Below are positions 1-5,017 of a stretch of DNA of 6,145 nt, one piece after another (the first letter of the stretch is position 1; each line of letters opens with the position of its first letter). A program made the translations under genes and the position numbers. The stretch covers positions 1 to 6,145 of the forward strand of contig MUGD01000115.1 of assembly GCA_002900555.1 (NCBI GenBank), in the 5' to 3' direction. This DNA comes from Thermoplasmata archaeon M9B2D. Lineage in GTDB: Archaea > Thermoplasmatota > E2 > DHVEG-1. The notes under the pieces are model-generated. The model ran no database searches, was not told the origin of the DNA, and was given only the letters and a program-made list of their open reading frames with translations.

Positions 1-31
1 GGACGACGAGGAGGAGGAAACATCTGGGTAG
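1..31 (+). CDS. C-terminal tail of an acidic protein (partial, enters from the left)
   Basis: Read from base 2, the plus strand encodes DDEEEETSG followed by tandem stops TAG TAA (29-34). A short run of Asp/Glu before a small polar end is a common C-terminus in archaeal cytosolic proteins, and the double stop supports a real gene end. The other two plus frames run on well past position 58 into the facing gene and read as low-complexity Arg/Gly. The gene would converge on the minus-strand cyclodeaminase gene with a 26-bp gap. Only nine residues are visible, so the protein cannot be identified; the acidic tail is seen, the rest is inference. Confidence 0.35.
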   Translation, partial: DDEEEETSG

Positions 32-35
32 TAAG

Positions 36-46
36 TTTATTTTTCT
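36..46 (+). terminator. T-rich tract after the left-edge gene
   Basis: A tract of nine T in eleven bases starts two bases after the tandem stops. Short oligo-T tracts without a hairpin can end archaeal transcription. The call depends on the nine-residue tail at the left edge being a real gene end. Confidence 0.3.
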
Positions 47-57
47 GCTCTATCCAA

Positions 58-1053
58 CTACAGGGGCAACCAAGTACCAACATCTTTCTCAATGGCGCGT
101 TGATATAATAGTGGAGCTACAGCCATGTCATCCATTGCTAAGCCAAGGTTGCATGCAATTGTGCGTTCTTGATTGGTTTCCCGACCTGGTTTATGACCAG
201 CAACCAACTCCCCCAAGTCTGCATAGATTGGAGGAATGTTGCGAAAATATCCTAACTCCTGATAGTGATGGAGCTGTGGAATATCATCAGTGCAGAATTT
301 ATCGGACTCACATAACGCATCGGGATGCCAATACGAGTCGAAATCTACAAGTGATGCAAAGGCTCCCTCATCCATCCAGCCTTTTTGTATTGTCGCATGC
401 GGCTTCTTTAGAATCGGACCTGCTGTCACAATTATATCGCACTCAGTGACTGCATCTATCGGCTTATCCACGACTGTGACATCTAAACCAAATTGAGCTT
501 CGATATCTGAAGCGTATTCAGCTGAATGCACAGGATCAATATCATAAGCCATCACTTCTTTCAGAGGGAAATCAACAACTAGAGCTTCAATATTGCTACG
601 ACCCTGAACACCACAGCCCAGAACTCCAACGATGGATGAATCAGGACGTGCCAAACGCCTTGCAGCGATCGCTGTCGCTGCACCTGTCCGCTTAGCTGTA
701 ATCCATACACAATCCATAACAGAGATTGGAAAACCAGTTTCAGGATCATTCAGAATCAATAAACCAGAAATATAGGGCAGTCCTTTCTGTTTGTTTGTAG
801 GAAAGCCGCTTACCCATTTTAAGCCCGCAGACTTCATTGCAGGTATATATGCTGGCATTGCGTGGATGAAGTTGTCCGAGTCAGTTGGATGAATGCCTGG
901 TTTTGGCGGCATCTCAACGCGACCTTCTGCTTTCTCGGAAAATGCAACCTCAACTTGATTGATGACATCGACCATAGAAAGGTTGATTCCAGCAACATCT
1001 GCTTCAGATAGGTAAAGCAGAGCTTTGTGATGTTCTGACAAATAATGCACCAA
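58..1053 (-). CDS. Ornithine cyclodeaminase / mu-crystallin family NAD(P)-dependent enzyme
   Basis: Cytosolic Rossmann-fold oxidoreductase of the OCD/mu-crystallin family, 331 residues, close to the usual 310-350. Seen in order: the N-terminal LYLSEADV strand-helix (13-20), MPPK (48-51), FIHAMPAY (62-69), GLKWVSGFPTN with K79, ITAKRTGA with R122, the dinucleotide motif GVLGCGVQG (143-151) and LVDFDSY (235-241). K79 and R122 both sit ten residues beyond Lys69 and Arg112 of Pseudomonas putida OCD; D237 or D239 would match its catalytic Asp228. Family members include ornithine and lysine cyclodeaminases, archaeal alanine dehydrogenase, cyclic ketimine reductases and SbnB-type synthases, so the substrate is not fixed. 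The start is uncertain: the frame opens at 1077 with no ATG before M27, and TTG 1053, GTG 1050 or TTG 1041 are candidates. The family's usual N-terminus favours one of these. No Shine-Dalgarno sequence is evident. It is divergent from the ssDNA-binding protein gene. Confidence 0.9.
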   Translation of the reverse strand: MVHYLSEHHKALLYLSEADVAGINLSMVDVINQVEVAFSEKAEGRVEMPPKPGIHPTDSDNFIHAMPAYIPAMKSAGLKWVSGFPTNKQKGLPYISGLLILNDPETGFPISVMDCVWITAKRTGAATAIAARRLARPDSSIVGVLGCGVQGRSNIEALVVDFPLKEVMAYDIDPVHSAEYASDIEAQFGLDVTVVDKPIDAVTECDIIVTAGPILKKPHATIQKGWMDEGAFASLVDFDSYWHPDALCESDKFCTDDIPQLHHYQELGYFRNIPPIYADLGELVAGHKPGRETNQERTIACNLGLAMDDMAVAPLLYQRAIEKDVGTWLPL

Positions 1054-1076
1054 ATATTCATTTTGGAAATCACTCT

Positions 1077-1085
1077 GTTATACAT
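1077..1085 (-). promoter_or_regulatory. Candidate TATA box for the cyclodeaminase gene
   Basis: The minus strand reads ATGTATAAC here. Its centre is about 26-28 bases from the TTG at 1053 and 31 from the GTG at 1050. In archaea transcription usually begins about 25 bases downstream of the TATA centre, so this box would give a leaderless or nearly leaderless mRNA, in keeping with the missing Shine-Dalgarno sequence. No clear BRE is seen. Confidence 0.35.
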
Positions 1086-1109
1086 TATGGGATAGAAGGA
1101 AATACTGCG

Positions 1110-1169
1110 CTATGCATAACGCCTTAAGATAACTTCCGCAACTTTGAGATACAGGCATAGCAACTATGC
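1110..1169. promoter_or_regulatory. Candidate operator with repeated CTATGC/GCATAG half-sites
   Basis: The divergent spacer holds a perfect dyad, GCATAG-CAA-CTATGC (1155-1169). A second copy of the CTATGC half-site lies at 1110-1115, inside the 8-base palindrome TATGCATA (1111-1118). The two CTATGC copies are 54 bp apart, roughly five helical turns, so proteins bound at both would lie on the same face. The position between two divergent genes suggests a dimeric regulator site. The binding protein is unknown and the operator role is inferred. No strong TATA box for the plus-strand gene was found in this spacer; TTTTATTG at 1187-1194 is a weak candidate. Confidence 0.35.
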
Positions 1170-1277
1170 AGACCTTCTCAGACTGGTTTTATTGAAGCTT
1201 AACGACCTTTGCGTACTTCCACATGAGGACTACTCTAGTTTTGAATGACCTGAATTCGCAATAGCGAGTGATTAACA

Positions 1278-1673
1278 ATGAGTGAAAATAAGAGAGAGCC
1301 TATTGAGGCTACAATTGCCGAGCTTACGCCCGGAATGAAAAGTGTCAACATTACCTTCAAGGTCATGAACACTAGTGAAGAAAGATCTGTAGAAGCCCGC
1401 AAAAGCGATGAGACTTATCGCGTGAAAGATGCTGTGGTTGGCGATTCAACTGCAACTGTCCAGATGCCTATTTGGAATGAGACAATCGAGACAATAAAGG
1501 ACGGAGAAACCTATACTTTGACAAATGGATACACAGGTCTCTTCAAGGGAAGTCTAAGACTTCATGTTGGAAAGTTTGGCTCTATTGCTACAGCTGAAGA
1601 ACCAATTACAAAAGTGAACGAACATCTTGACATGTCTGCCAAAGACTATAATGGCGGTCCAAGAAGTTCTTAA
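1278..1673 (+). CDS. Single-OB-fold ssDNA-binding protein (archaeal SSB/RPA-like)
   Basis: Binds single-stranded DNA in replication and repair. The 131-residue protein is one OB fold resembling the Sulfolobus SSB core: IAELTPGMKSVNITFKV (13-29), YRVKDAVVGDSTATVQMPIWN (47-67, the VGD turn and central strand) and LTNGYTGLFKGSLRLHVGKFG (81-101). The aromatic residues that stack on bases in Sulfolobus SSB (Trp56, Trp75, Phe79) correspond to W66, Y85 and F89, so Trp75 is replaced by Tyr. The long Gly/Arg-rich C-terminal tail of Sulfolobus SSB is absent; only about 30 polar residues follow the fold, ending GGPRSS. ATG 1278 is preceded by GAGTGAT, a weak Shine-Dalgarno match five bases upstream. It is followed by a strong terminator and so appears to be a single-gene transcript. 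The alternative label is an OB-fold nucleic-acid-binding protein. Confidence 0.9.
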   Translation: MSENKREPIEATIAELTPGMKSVNITFKVMNTSEERSVEARKSDETYRVKDAVVGDSTATVQMPIWNETIETIKDGETYTLTNGYTGLFKGSLRLHVGKFGSIATAEEPITKVNEHLDMSAKDYNGGPRSS

Positions 1674-1699
1674 GATTTGTAACTAATTTTTCCTATATC

Positions 1700-1730
1700 A
1701 GAAGGGGCTATGCTCCTTCTATCTTTTCTC
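1700..1730 (+). terminator. Hairpin and T-rich terminator after the SSB gene
   Basis: AGAAGGGGC (1700-1708), a three-base loop TAT and GCTCCTTCT (1712-1720) form a nine-pair stem with one G-U wobble, followed by ATCTTTTCTC. It lies 26 bases after the SSB stop codon and directly abuts the TATA-like box of the next gene, so it probably insulates the two transcripts. Confidence 0.65.
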
Positions 1731-1738
1731 TTAAATAC
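1731..1738 (+). promoter_or_regulatory. Candidate TATA box for the small membrane protein
   Basis: TTAAATAC lies with its centre about 26 bases before ATG 1761, which is where an archaeal transcript would start. This predicts a leaderless mRNA beginning at that ATG and supports the ATG as the true start although no Shine-Dalgarno sequence is present. Confidence 0.45.
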
Positions 1739-1760
1739 GGAAATGGACGAATAGAAACGC

Positions 1761-1978
1761 ATGAAGACACTAAACAAAGCCTTTAGGCGACTCCCTATTT
1801 TGGATTTCGTATTGGTATCATGACCATTTTAATCGCCTATATGTTTGGGTCACAGCTAAGTGATTCAATTGGCTTCATTGCGGTGTTTCCAGCTATCCTC
1901 GCAGGTATCTTTGCATATCTTGCTGGAATTATCTTTGCTATGGATTACAAAGGTCCGTATTCTTCTAGAGTATTCTAA
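1761..1978 (+). pseudogene. Small two-helix membrane protein with an apparent -1 frameshift
   Basis: From ATG 1761 the frame reads MKTLNKAFRRLPIL and then stops at TGA 1821. The frame one base back continues with GFRIGIMTILIAYMFG and ends at TAA 1976-1978. Adding one T to the T-run at 1798-1801 joins them into a 72-residue protein. It would have a basic N-terminus (K2, K6, R9, R10), a first hydrophobic helix (about 13-30), a Gly/Ala-rich second helix (about 37-61) and a short tail ending SSRVF. This is a coherent small membrane protein with both ends inside by the positive-inside rule. If the break is genuine, the intact part is the 52-codon ORF from ATG 1820. A sequencing or assembly error is equally possible. 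Function is unknown. The promoter placement at 1731-1738 fits the upstream ATG. Confidence 0.5.
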
Positions 1979-2009
1979 GACCTTTGAATAGTTAAGCAGC
2001 TTCTTTCTG

Positions 2010-2021
2010 AACCTGCAGGTT
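2010..2021. promoter_or_regulatory. Perfect 12-bp palindrome upstream of the 125-residue gene
   Basis: AACCTGCAGGTT is a perfect palindrome ending 21 bases before the TATA-like box at 2043. This position, just upstream of TATA/BRE, is typical of archaeal activator or repressor sites. An Lrp-type protein encoded just downstream would be an obvious candidate binder, but that is inference. No second copy was seen in the window. Confidence 0.3.
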
Positions 2022-2042
2022 TAGGCTATTTCATATTCCGAG

Positions 2043-2050
2043 TTAAAATA
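2043..2050 (+). promoter_or_regulatory. Candidate TATA box for the 125-residue gene
   Basis: TTAAAATA has its centre about 25 bases from ATG 2071, matching a leaderless start. GAAGGA (2062-2067) just before the ATG could act as a Shine-Dalgarno sequence only if transcription starts further upstream, and its three-base spacer is short. Confidence 0.45.
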
Positions 2051-2070
2051 CATTATTCTGTGAAGGAAAT

Positions 2071-2448
2071 ATGGCTTTAGAACTCAAAGATAAATTCACA
2101 GAAGCGGCTTTGAAGTGTCAAGACTTAGCTGCTTCTGAAGATAGCACGATATTACTTCATAGAACTCCTTGGGTTCGCATTCTTCTTGAACTAAATAAGG
2201 GTGAGAGTTGTTCTCTTAGTATTGAAGTTGAAGTATCTCCACCAAAGAATCAGAGAAACGAAGAAATAGGCGCTTCAGAGAGTTTCGATCAGCTCAATCA
2301 GCACCTTCAACATCTTCAATATATTCAGAGACTCAGAGAACATGGTTTTGAATTGTGTGTTATTGGATCTGGCTGTATTTGGTGTGCCTCAAAAGTTGTT
2401 TGTGAAACACCAAAAGACAATCTATTTAGAGCGTTAATCCCTCCGTGA
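2071..2448 (+). CDS. Hypothetical 125-residue protein with a C-terminal cysteine-rich segment
   Basis: Not recognised. It has an amphipathic N-terminal helix (about 2-22), two likely strands (34-41 WVRILLEL and 47-55 CSLSIEVEV), a polar linker (56-70), a Gln/His/Leu-rich helix (72-91) and two closing strands (93-112). Cysteines fall at 16, 47, 96, 102, 105 and 111, with a CIWC pair at 102-105; the set is too sparse to call a zinc or iron-sulfur site. No signal peptide or membrane helix is visible, so it is probably cytosolic. ATG 2071 is supported by the TATA spacing. The next regulator gene starts about 42 bases after its stop with no terminator between, so the two are probably co-transcribed. 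A partner or co-effector protein of the regulator is possible but unsupported by sequence. Codon use and GC resemble the neighbouring genes, which supports real coding. Confidence 0.7.
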   Translation: MALELKDKFTEAALKCQDLAASEDSTILLHRTPWVRILLELNKGESCSLSIEVEVSPPKNQRNEEIGASESFDQLNQHLQHLQYIQRLREHGFELCVIGSGCIWCASKVVCETPKDNLFRALIPP

Positions 2449-2490
2449 TTGCACTGTTCACAGGAAAATCATGTTATGCAGGATTATTAC

Positions 2491-3441
2491 ATGATTTCAA
2501 CAGTGAGCTACTTCAAGGTGGATGATTTGGACCTAATCGACAAACAAATGCTCATAGCACTTGATAATAATTGCCGATTATCGTACCAAGCATTAGCTGA
2601 GAATTTTGGTATAACTGCAACTGCGGTCAGAAAACGCTTTGACCGATTAGTTACGACTGGTGTTATAGAAGAGTTCTCTATCGTACTAAAGCCGGCAATG
2701 ATGGGGTCTGAATACCTCATTGCATTAATCTATACAGATGGTTTAGAGGATGAGGAGGAACTTATTCAGACAATTGGATCCAATCTTAATATCATACAAG
2801 TCGGTCAGTTGGTGACTGGAGTTGGAAGATTGTATTTTGCTCATTGTGAATATATTGGCGCTGAAGGCTTGCACAATCTTGGAGTATTTCTCCGGACCCT
2901 TGAAAATGTGACTGATATCGAATTGCATACTACATTGGTGCAACGTGGCAGAATATTTGAAATCAAAAAGTTGCATCTCAGAGTTCTTAGATGTCTTCTT
3001 GAAGATGCTCGTATGCAGGTAAGTGATATTTCAGAACGCACAGGCTTGGCTGCGAGGAGAGTTAGCAGAGCAATACAGGAATTAATTGATAGTGATGCCT
3101 TCTGGTTTGCTACAAGGTGGAATTTGAGTCTCGGAGGAAATACTGAGTTCTATCTTAAAATTATGCACAATGGCCAAGTCGGTGTGAAAGAGGAAATAGA
3201 CGATTGGCTTCGCAAAGAATTTTCATTGGAGTATTGGTACTCGTATTTCTCAGCTATGGAACCTATACTCTTCGCAAAATTCGTGACAGATCATTTTCGT
3301 AACGCTGAAAAAATATCTAGAATTGTAAAGAATAATCCCCATTCTGCATCCGTCGATGTTCTCCTTTCATATCCTGTGACGAAATTTCCAAGATTAGGGC
3401 GAACGAAATTGATAATGATGCTTGATGATGCTGGGGTGTAA
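2491..3441 (+). CDS. Lrp/AsnC-type regulator with two winged-helix/RAM units
   Basis: Cytosolic DNA-binding regulator, 316 residues from ATG 2491, twice the length of a standard Lrp (about 150). Winged helix 1 spans about 13-63 (DLIDKQML, SYQALAENFGITATAVRKR, GVIEEF). A RAM-like ligand/oligomer domain spans about 71-150. Winged helix 2 spans about 159-212 (LHLRVLRCLLED, LAARRVSRAIQEL). A second RAM-like domain spans about 217-295. It is a paralogue of the gene at 3591-4529. Start choices: the frame extends back to TTG 2449. ATG 2476 has AGGA ten bases upstream and ATG 2491 has AGGA seven bases upstream. TTG 2527 has AAGGTG six bases upstream and matches where the paralogue's homology begins. 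2491 was chosen for codon and spacing. Target genes and ligand are unknown. The siroheme decarboxylases AhbA/AhbB share the Lrp-like fold, but the winged helices look intact here, which favours a DNA-binding role. Confidence 0.85.
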   Translation: MISTVSYFKVDDLDLIDKQMLIALDNNCRLSYQALAENFGITATAVRKRFDRLVTTGVIEEFSIVLKPAMMGSEYLIALIYTDGLEDEEELIQTIGSNLNIIQVGQLVTGVGRLYFAHCEYIGAEGLHNLGVFLRTLENVTDIELHTTLVQRGRIFEIKKLHLRVLRCLLEDARMQVSDISERTGLAARRVSRAIQELIDSDAFWFATRWNLSLGGNTEFYLKIMHNGQVGVKEEIDDWLRKEFSLEYWYSYFSAMEPILFAKFVTDHFRNAEKISRIVKNNPHSASVDVLLSYPVTKFPRLGRTKLIMMLDDAGV

Positions 3442-3450
3442 TGGAATCGG

Positions 3451-3466
3451 TTTTTCTTTTTCTTTT
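3451..3466 (+). terminator. Oligo-T terminator after the first regulator
   Basis: Fourteen T in sixteen bases begin nine bases after the stop codon. This is a strong archaeal-type T-tract terminator and it implies that the second regulator has its own promoter. Confidence 0.6.
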
Positions 3467-3523
3467 AATCCGCTGTCAAAAGACTTCCATTATACTCCTC
3501 TTGCATTTCTACGTCGGAATCAA

Positions 3524-3540
3524 AATAATAGCTGATTATT
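3524..3540. promoter_or_regulatory. AATAAT-N5-ATTATT dyad upstream of the second regulator
   Basis: Perfect six-base half-sites separated by AGCTG lie 12 bases upstream of the TATA-like box at 3553. Spaced AT-rich dyads of about 13-17 bp are common Lrp-family sites, so binding by one or both neighbouring regulators is a reasonable inference. The half-sites are low-complexity and could occur by chance in this AT-rich gap. Confidence 0.3.
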
Positions 3541-3552
3541 AATGCCCATATC

Positions 3553-3570
3553 TTAAAATGAAGGAATTCC
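3553..3570 (+). promoter_or_regulatory. Candidate promoter of the second regulator with GGAATTCC palindrome
   Basis: TTAAAA (3553-3558) lies 33-38 bases before ATG 3591 and predicts transcription starting near 3581, a leader of about 10 bases. The palindrome GGAATTCC (3563-3570) falls between TATA and that start, a position where bound protein would block polymerase. Both roles are inferred from position. Confidence 0.35.
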
Positions 3571-3590
3571 AGAAATAGCGTGCCACTCTC

Positions 3591-4529
3591 ATGGTGATGC
3601 AATTGGATGCAATCGACAAACAACTGTGGTTGGAACTAGCTCAGAATTGCCGATATTCCTATCAATACATCGCTGATAGGATAGGAATCAGTGCAAATGC
3701 AGTGAAGCAGCGCGTGGCTAAACTGCTTGAGAGTGGTTTCATAGAGAGATGGTTCCTGACGTTTCGTCCTGCTATGATTGATGCCCACTTTGCCTTTATT
3801 GAAGTAAAGACTGACGGCAGTCAAAGTGAAGAGGAGATGATTAAGACTCTCGGAAACCATCCACAGATCTATGTGGTACTGCCCTTGACGACAGGAGATT
3901 TTATTCTACACGCAGAATACACTGATTCCAACTCCATGCATGAAATGTCATCTTACATTCGAGCTACGGAAGGTGTTACGAATGTGATTGTACATCCGAC
4001 AATAGCTAGCGTAGGAAAAAAGATGGAATTGGGACCATTACATTTGCGAGTCCTCCGCTGGCTGTTAGAGGATCCACGAGCAAGTATCACTGACATTGCA
4101 CAGCAATCAAGACTTACTGCTCGAAGAGTGAAGAAACTAGTAGATGAGCTTGTTGAGAGTGATGCTTTTGACTTCTCCTTTGTCTGGAATCCAAATGCTG
4201 GAGATAGTGTTGCATTTATTTCTAAATTGAGATATGATAGCAAAGAGACTCAACCTGATGATATTAGTAGAATAATTCAAGAAGAGTATCCCTTGGAATA
4301 CTTCTACTCTCATATCTCTGCTATCGAACCTGTAATGTTCAGTGTCTTCTTGGTAGACCATCTGTTTGATATCCAGAAGATATCCCGAGAGCTTAGGAAA
4401 TTCCAGGGAATAAAATCATTGAGCACAATGATCTATTATTCTGCTATTGTCCTAGAGCCGCTTACTCGTGTGAAACTGATGGAACTCGTTTCAGCTTATA
4501 CGAAACAGGATATTGCAGATTCCCAATAA
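3591..4529 (+). CDS. Lrp/AsnC-type regulator with two winged-helix/RAM units (paralogue)
   Basis: 312-residue cytosolic regulator with the same four-part plan as its upstream neighbour. Winged helix 1 is at about 4-54 (LDAIDKQL, SYQYIADRIGISANAVKQR), RAM-like domain 1 at 62-140 (HFAFIEVKTDG, TTGDFILHAEY), winged helix 2 at 149-200 (LHLRVLRWLLEDPR, LTARRVKKLVDEL, SDAF) and RAM-like domain 2 at 205-285 (LEYFYSHISAIEPVMF). By hand alignment winged helix 2 is identical at 28 of 53 positions and winged helix 1 at 27 of 61, so this is a clear tandem duplicate. C20 in the NCR-SYQ segment matches C28 of the neighbour. ATG 3591 is the track-independent first ATG; the ATG at 3597 and the TTG at 3603, the latter with GGTGAT four bases upstream, are alternatives. 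It has its own candidate promoter. The two proteins could form mixed oligomers, which is inferred. Ligand and targets are unknown. Confidence 0.85.
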   Translation: MVMQLDAIDKQLWLELAQNCRYSYQYIADRIGISANAVKQRVAKLLESGFIERWFLTFRPAMIDAHFAFIEVKTDGSQSEEEMIKTLGNHPQIYVVLPLTTGDFILHAEYTDSNSMHEMSSYIRATEGVTNVIVHPTIASVGKKMELGPLHLRVLRWLLEDPRASITDIAQQSRLTARRVKKLVDELVESDAFDFSFVWNPNAGDSVAFISKLRYDSKETQPDDISRIIQEEYPLEYFYSHISAIEPVMFSVFLVDHLFDIQKISRELRKFQGIKSLSTMIYYSAIVLEPLTRVKLMELVSAYTKQDIADSQ

Positions 4530-4568
4530 TAGCACAATATTTCCTTCGTATAATGAAACTAGATTATA

Positions 4569-4949
4569 TTGGAAAACTGGAAATTACACAGAATTACTTA
4601 CGAAATCGAACATGAATTCATCGAAGGCTATCGAATACTATCATCAATTTTTCACTTTTTCTCGGAGATTCATTTTTTGTTGATTTTCAAGATCAAGAAA
4701 TCATGCCAATTATATTTGGATGATAGATTAATTTTTGCAAACGATAACATATCACAGATATATGATAAAATTGATGCATCCTTTTCCATGTTTTTTCCTA
4801 TTTACCAATGCATTTTGTGCATAGTTTTGTTTCAACGTGAAACCATATCTTTGCCCATATGTATGAAAACAGACACTAAATCAAAAATCGTGACATATTT
4901 TATTCACCCTTTGAAAGCTCGAATGAGTAACATAAATGCAACGAAATAA
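4569..4949 (+). CDS. Doubtful hypothetical ORF, possibly a decayed gene
   Basis: 126 codons from a TTG start with no Shine-Dalgarno sequence. The product is rich in Ile, Phe, Lys and Ser, has two hydrophobic stretches (23-42 and 72-88) and resembles nothing recognised. Its base composition is far more AT-rich than the neighbouring genes. Several perfect dyads fall within it, and an overlapping ORF from ATG 4553 (MKLDYIGKLEITQNYLRNRT) reads as well as its own start. It could be a real small membrane protein, a gene remnant with shifted frames, or chance in AT-rich DNA. Chance or a remnant is favoured. Confidence 0.25.
   Translation: MENWKLHRITYEIEHEFIEGYRILSSIFHFFSEIHFLLIFKIKKSCQLYLDDRLIFANDNISQIYDKIDASFSMFFPIYQCILCIVLFQRETISLPICMKTDTKSKIVTYFIHPLKARMSNINATK
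4808..4861. repeat. Cluster of small inverted repeats
   Basis: Within 54 bases are ATGCA-TTTTG-TGCAT (4808-4822), GTTTCA-ACG-TGAAAC (4829-4843) and the palindrome CATATG (4856-4861). The first two are perfect dyads with short spacers, compatible with protein-binding sites or weak RNA hairpins. They lie about 350 bases before hdrC, too far for a core promoter. Significance is uncertain because AT-rich DNA yields such dyads easily. Confidence 0.25.
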
Positions 4950-5017
4950 TATCGAAACAAGACAACAAGAATTTGAATATGTTCAATCCTGTTCATATTG
5001 CAAACAGTGAGTGAGCT

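Noticed and set aside
111..496. Plus-strand ORFs (111-449, 290-496) inside the cyclodeaminase region
   Set aside because: They lie antisense to a clear family member with intact motifs; their products are Ser/Cys/His-rich with no recognisable features.
834..1085. Minus-strand ORF starting at an ATG near 1064 (MNIWCIICQN...)
   Set aside because: It is a shifted frame over the start of the cyclodeaminase gene; the product is not protein-like while the other frame carries the family N-terminus.
2508..3041. Minus-strand ORFs under the first regulator
   Set aside because: Antisense shadows of a gene with clear winged-helix motifs; no start signals or recognisable products.
3421..3540. Possible C/D box guide RNA from TGATGA near 3423 and CTGA at 3532
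   Set aside because: The C box has T where a purine is required, lies within coding sequence, and the D' and C' boxes are missing.
3636..4361. Minus-strand ORFs under the second regulator
   Set aside because: Antisense shadows for the same reason; Ser/Thr-rich with no motif.
2491..4529. Siroheme decarboxylase (AhbA/AhbB or a fusion), which also has an Lrp-like fold of two units
   Set aside because: The length would allow an AB fusion, but the recognition helices look intact and basic and I do not see the AhbB-type active-site segments. A regulator is more likely; a structural comparison would settle it.
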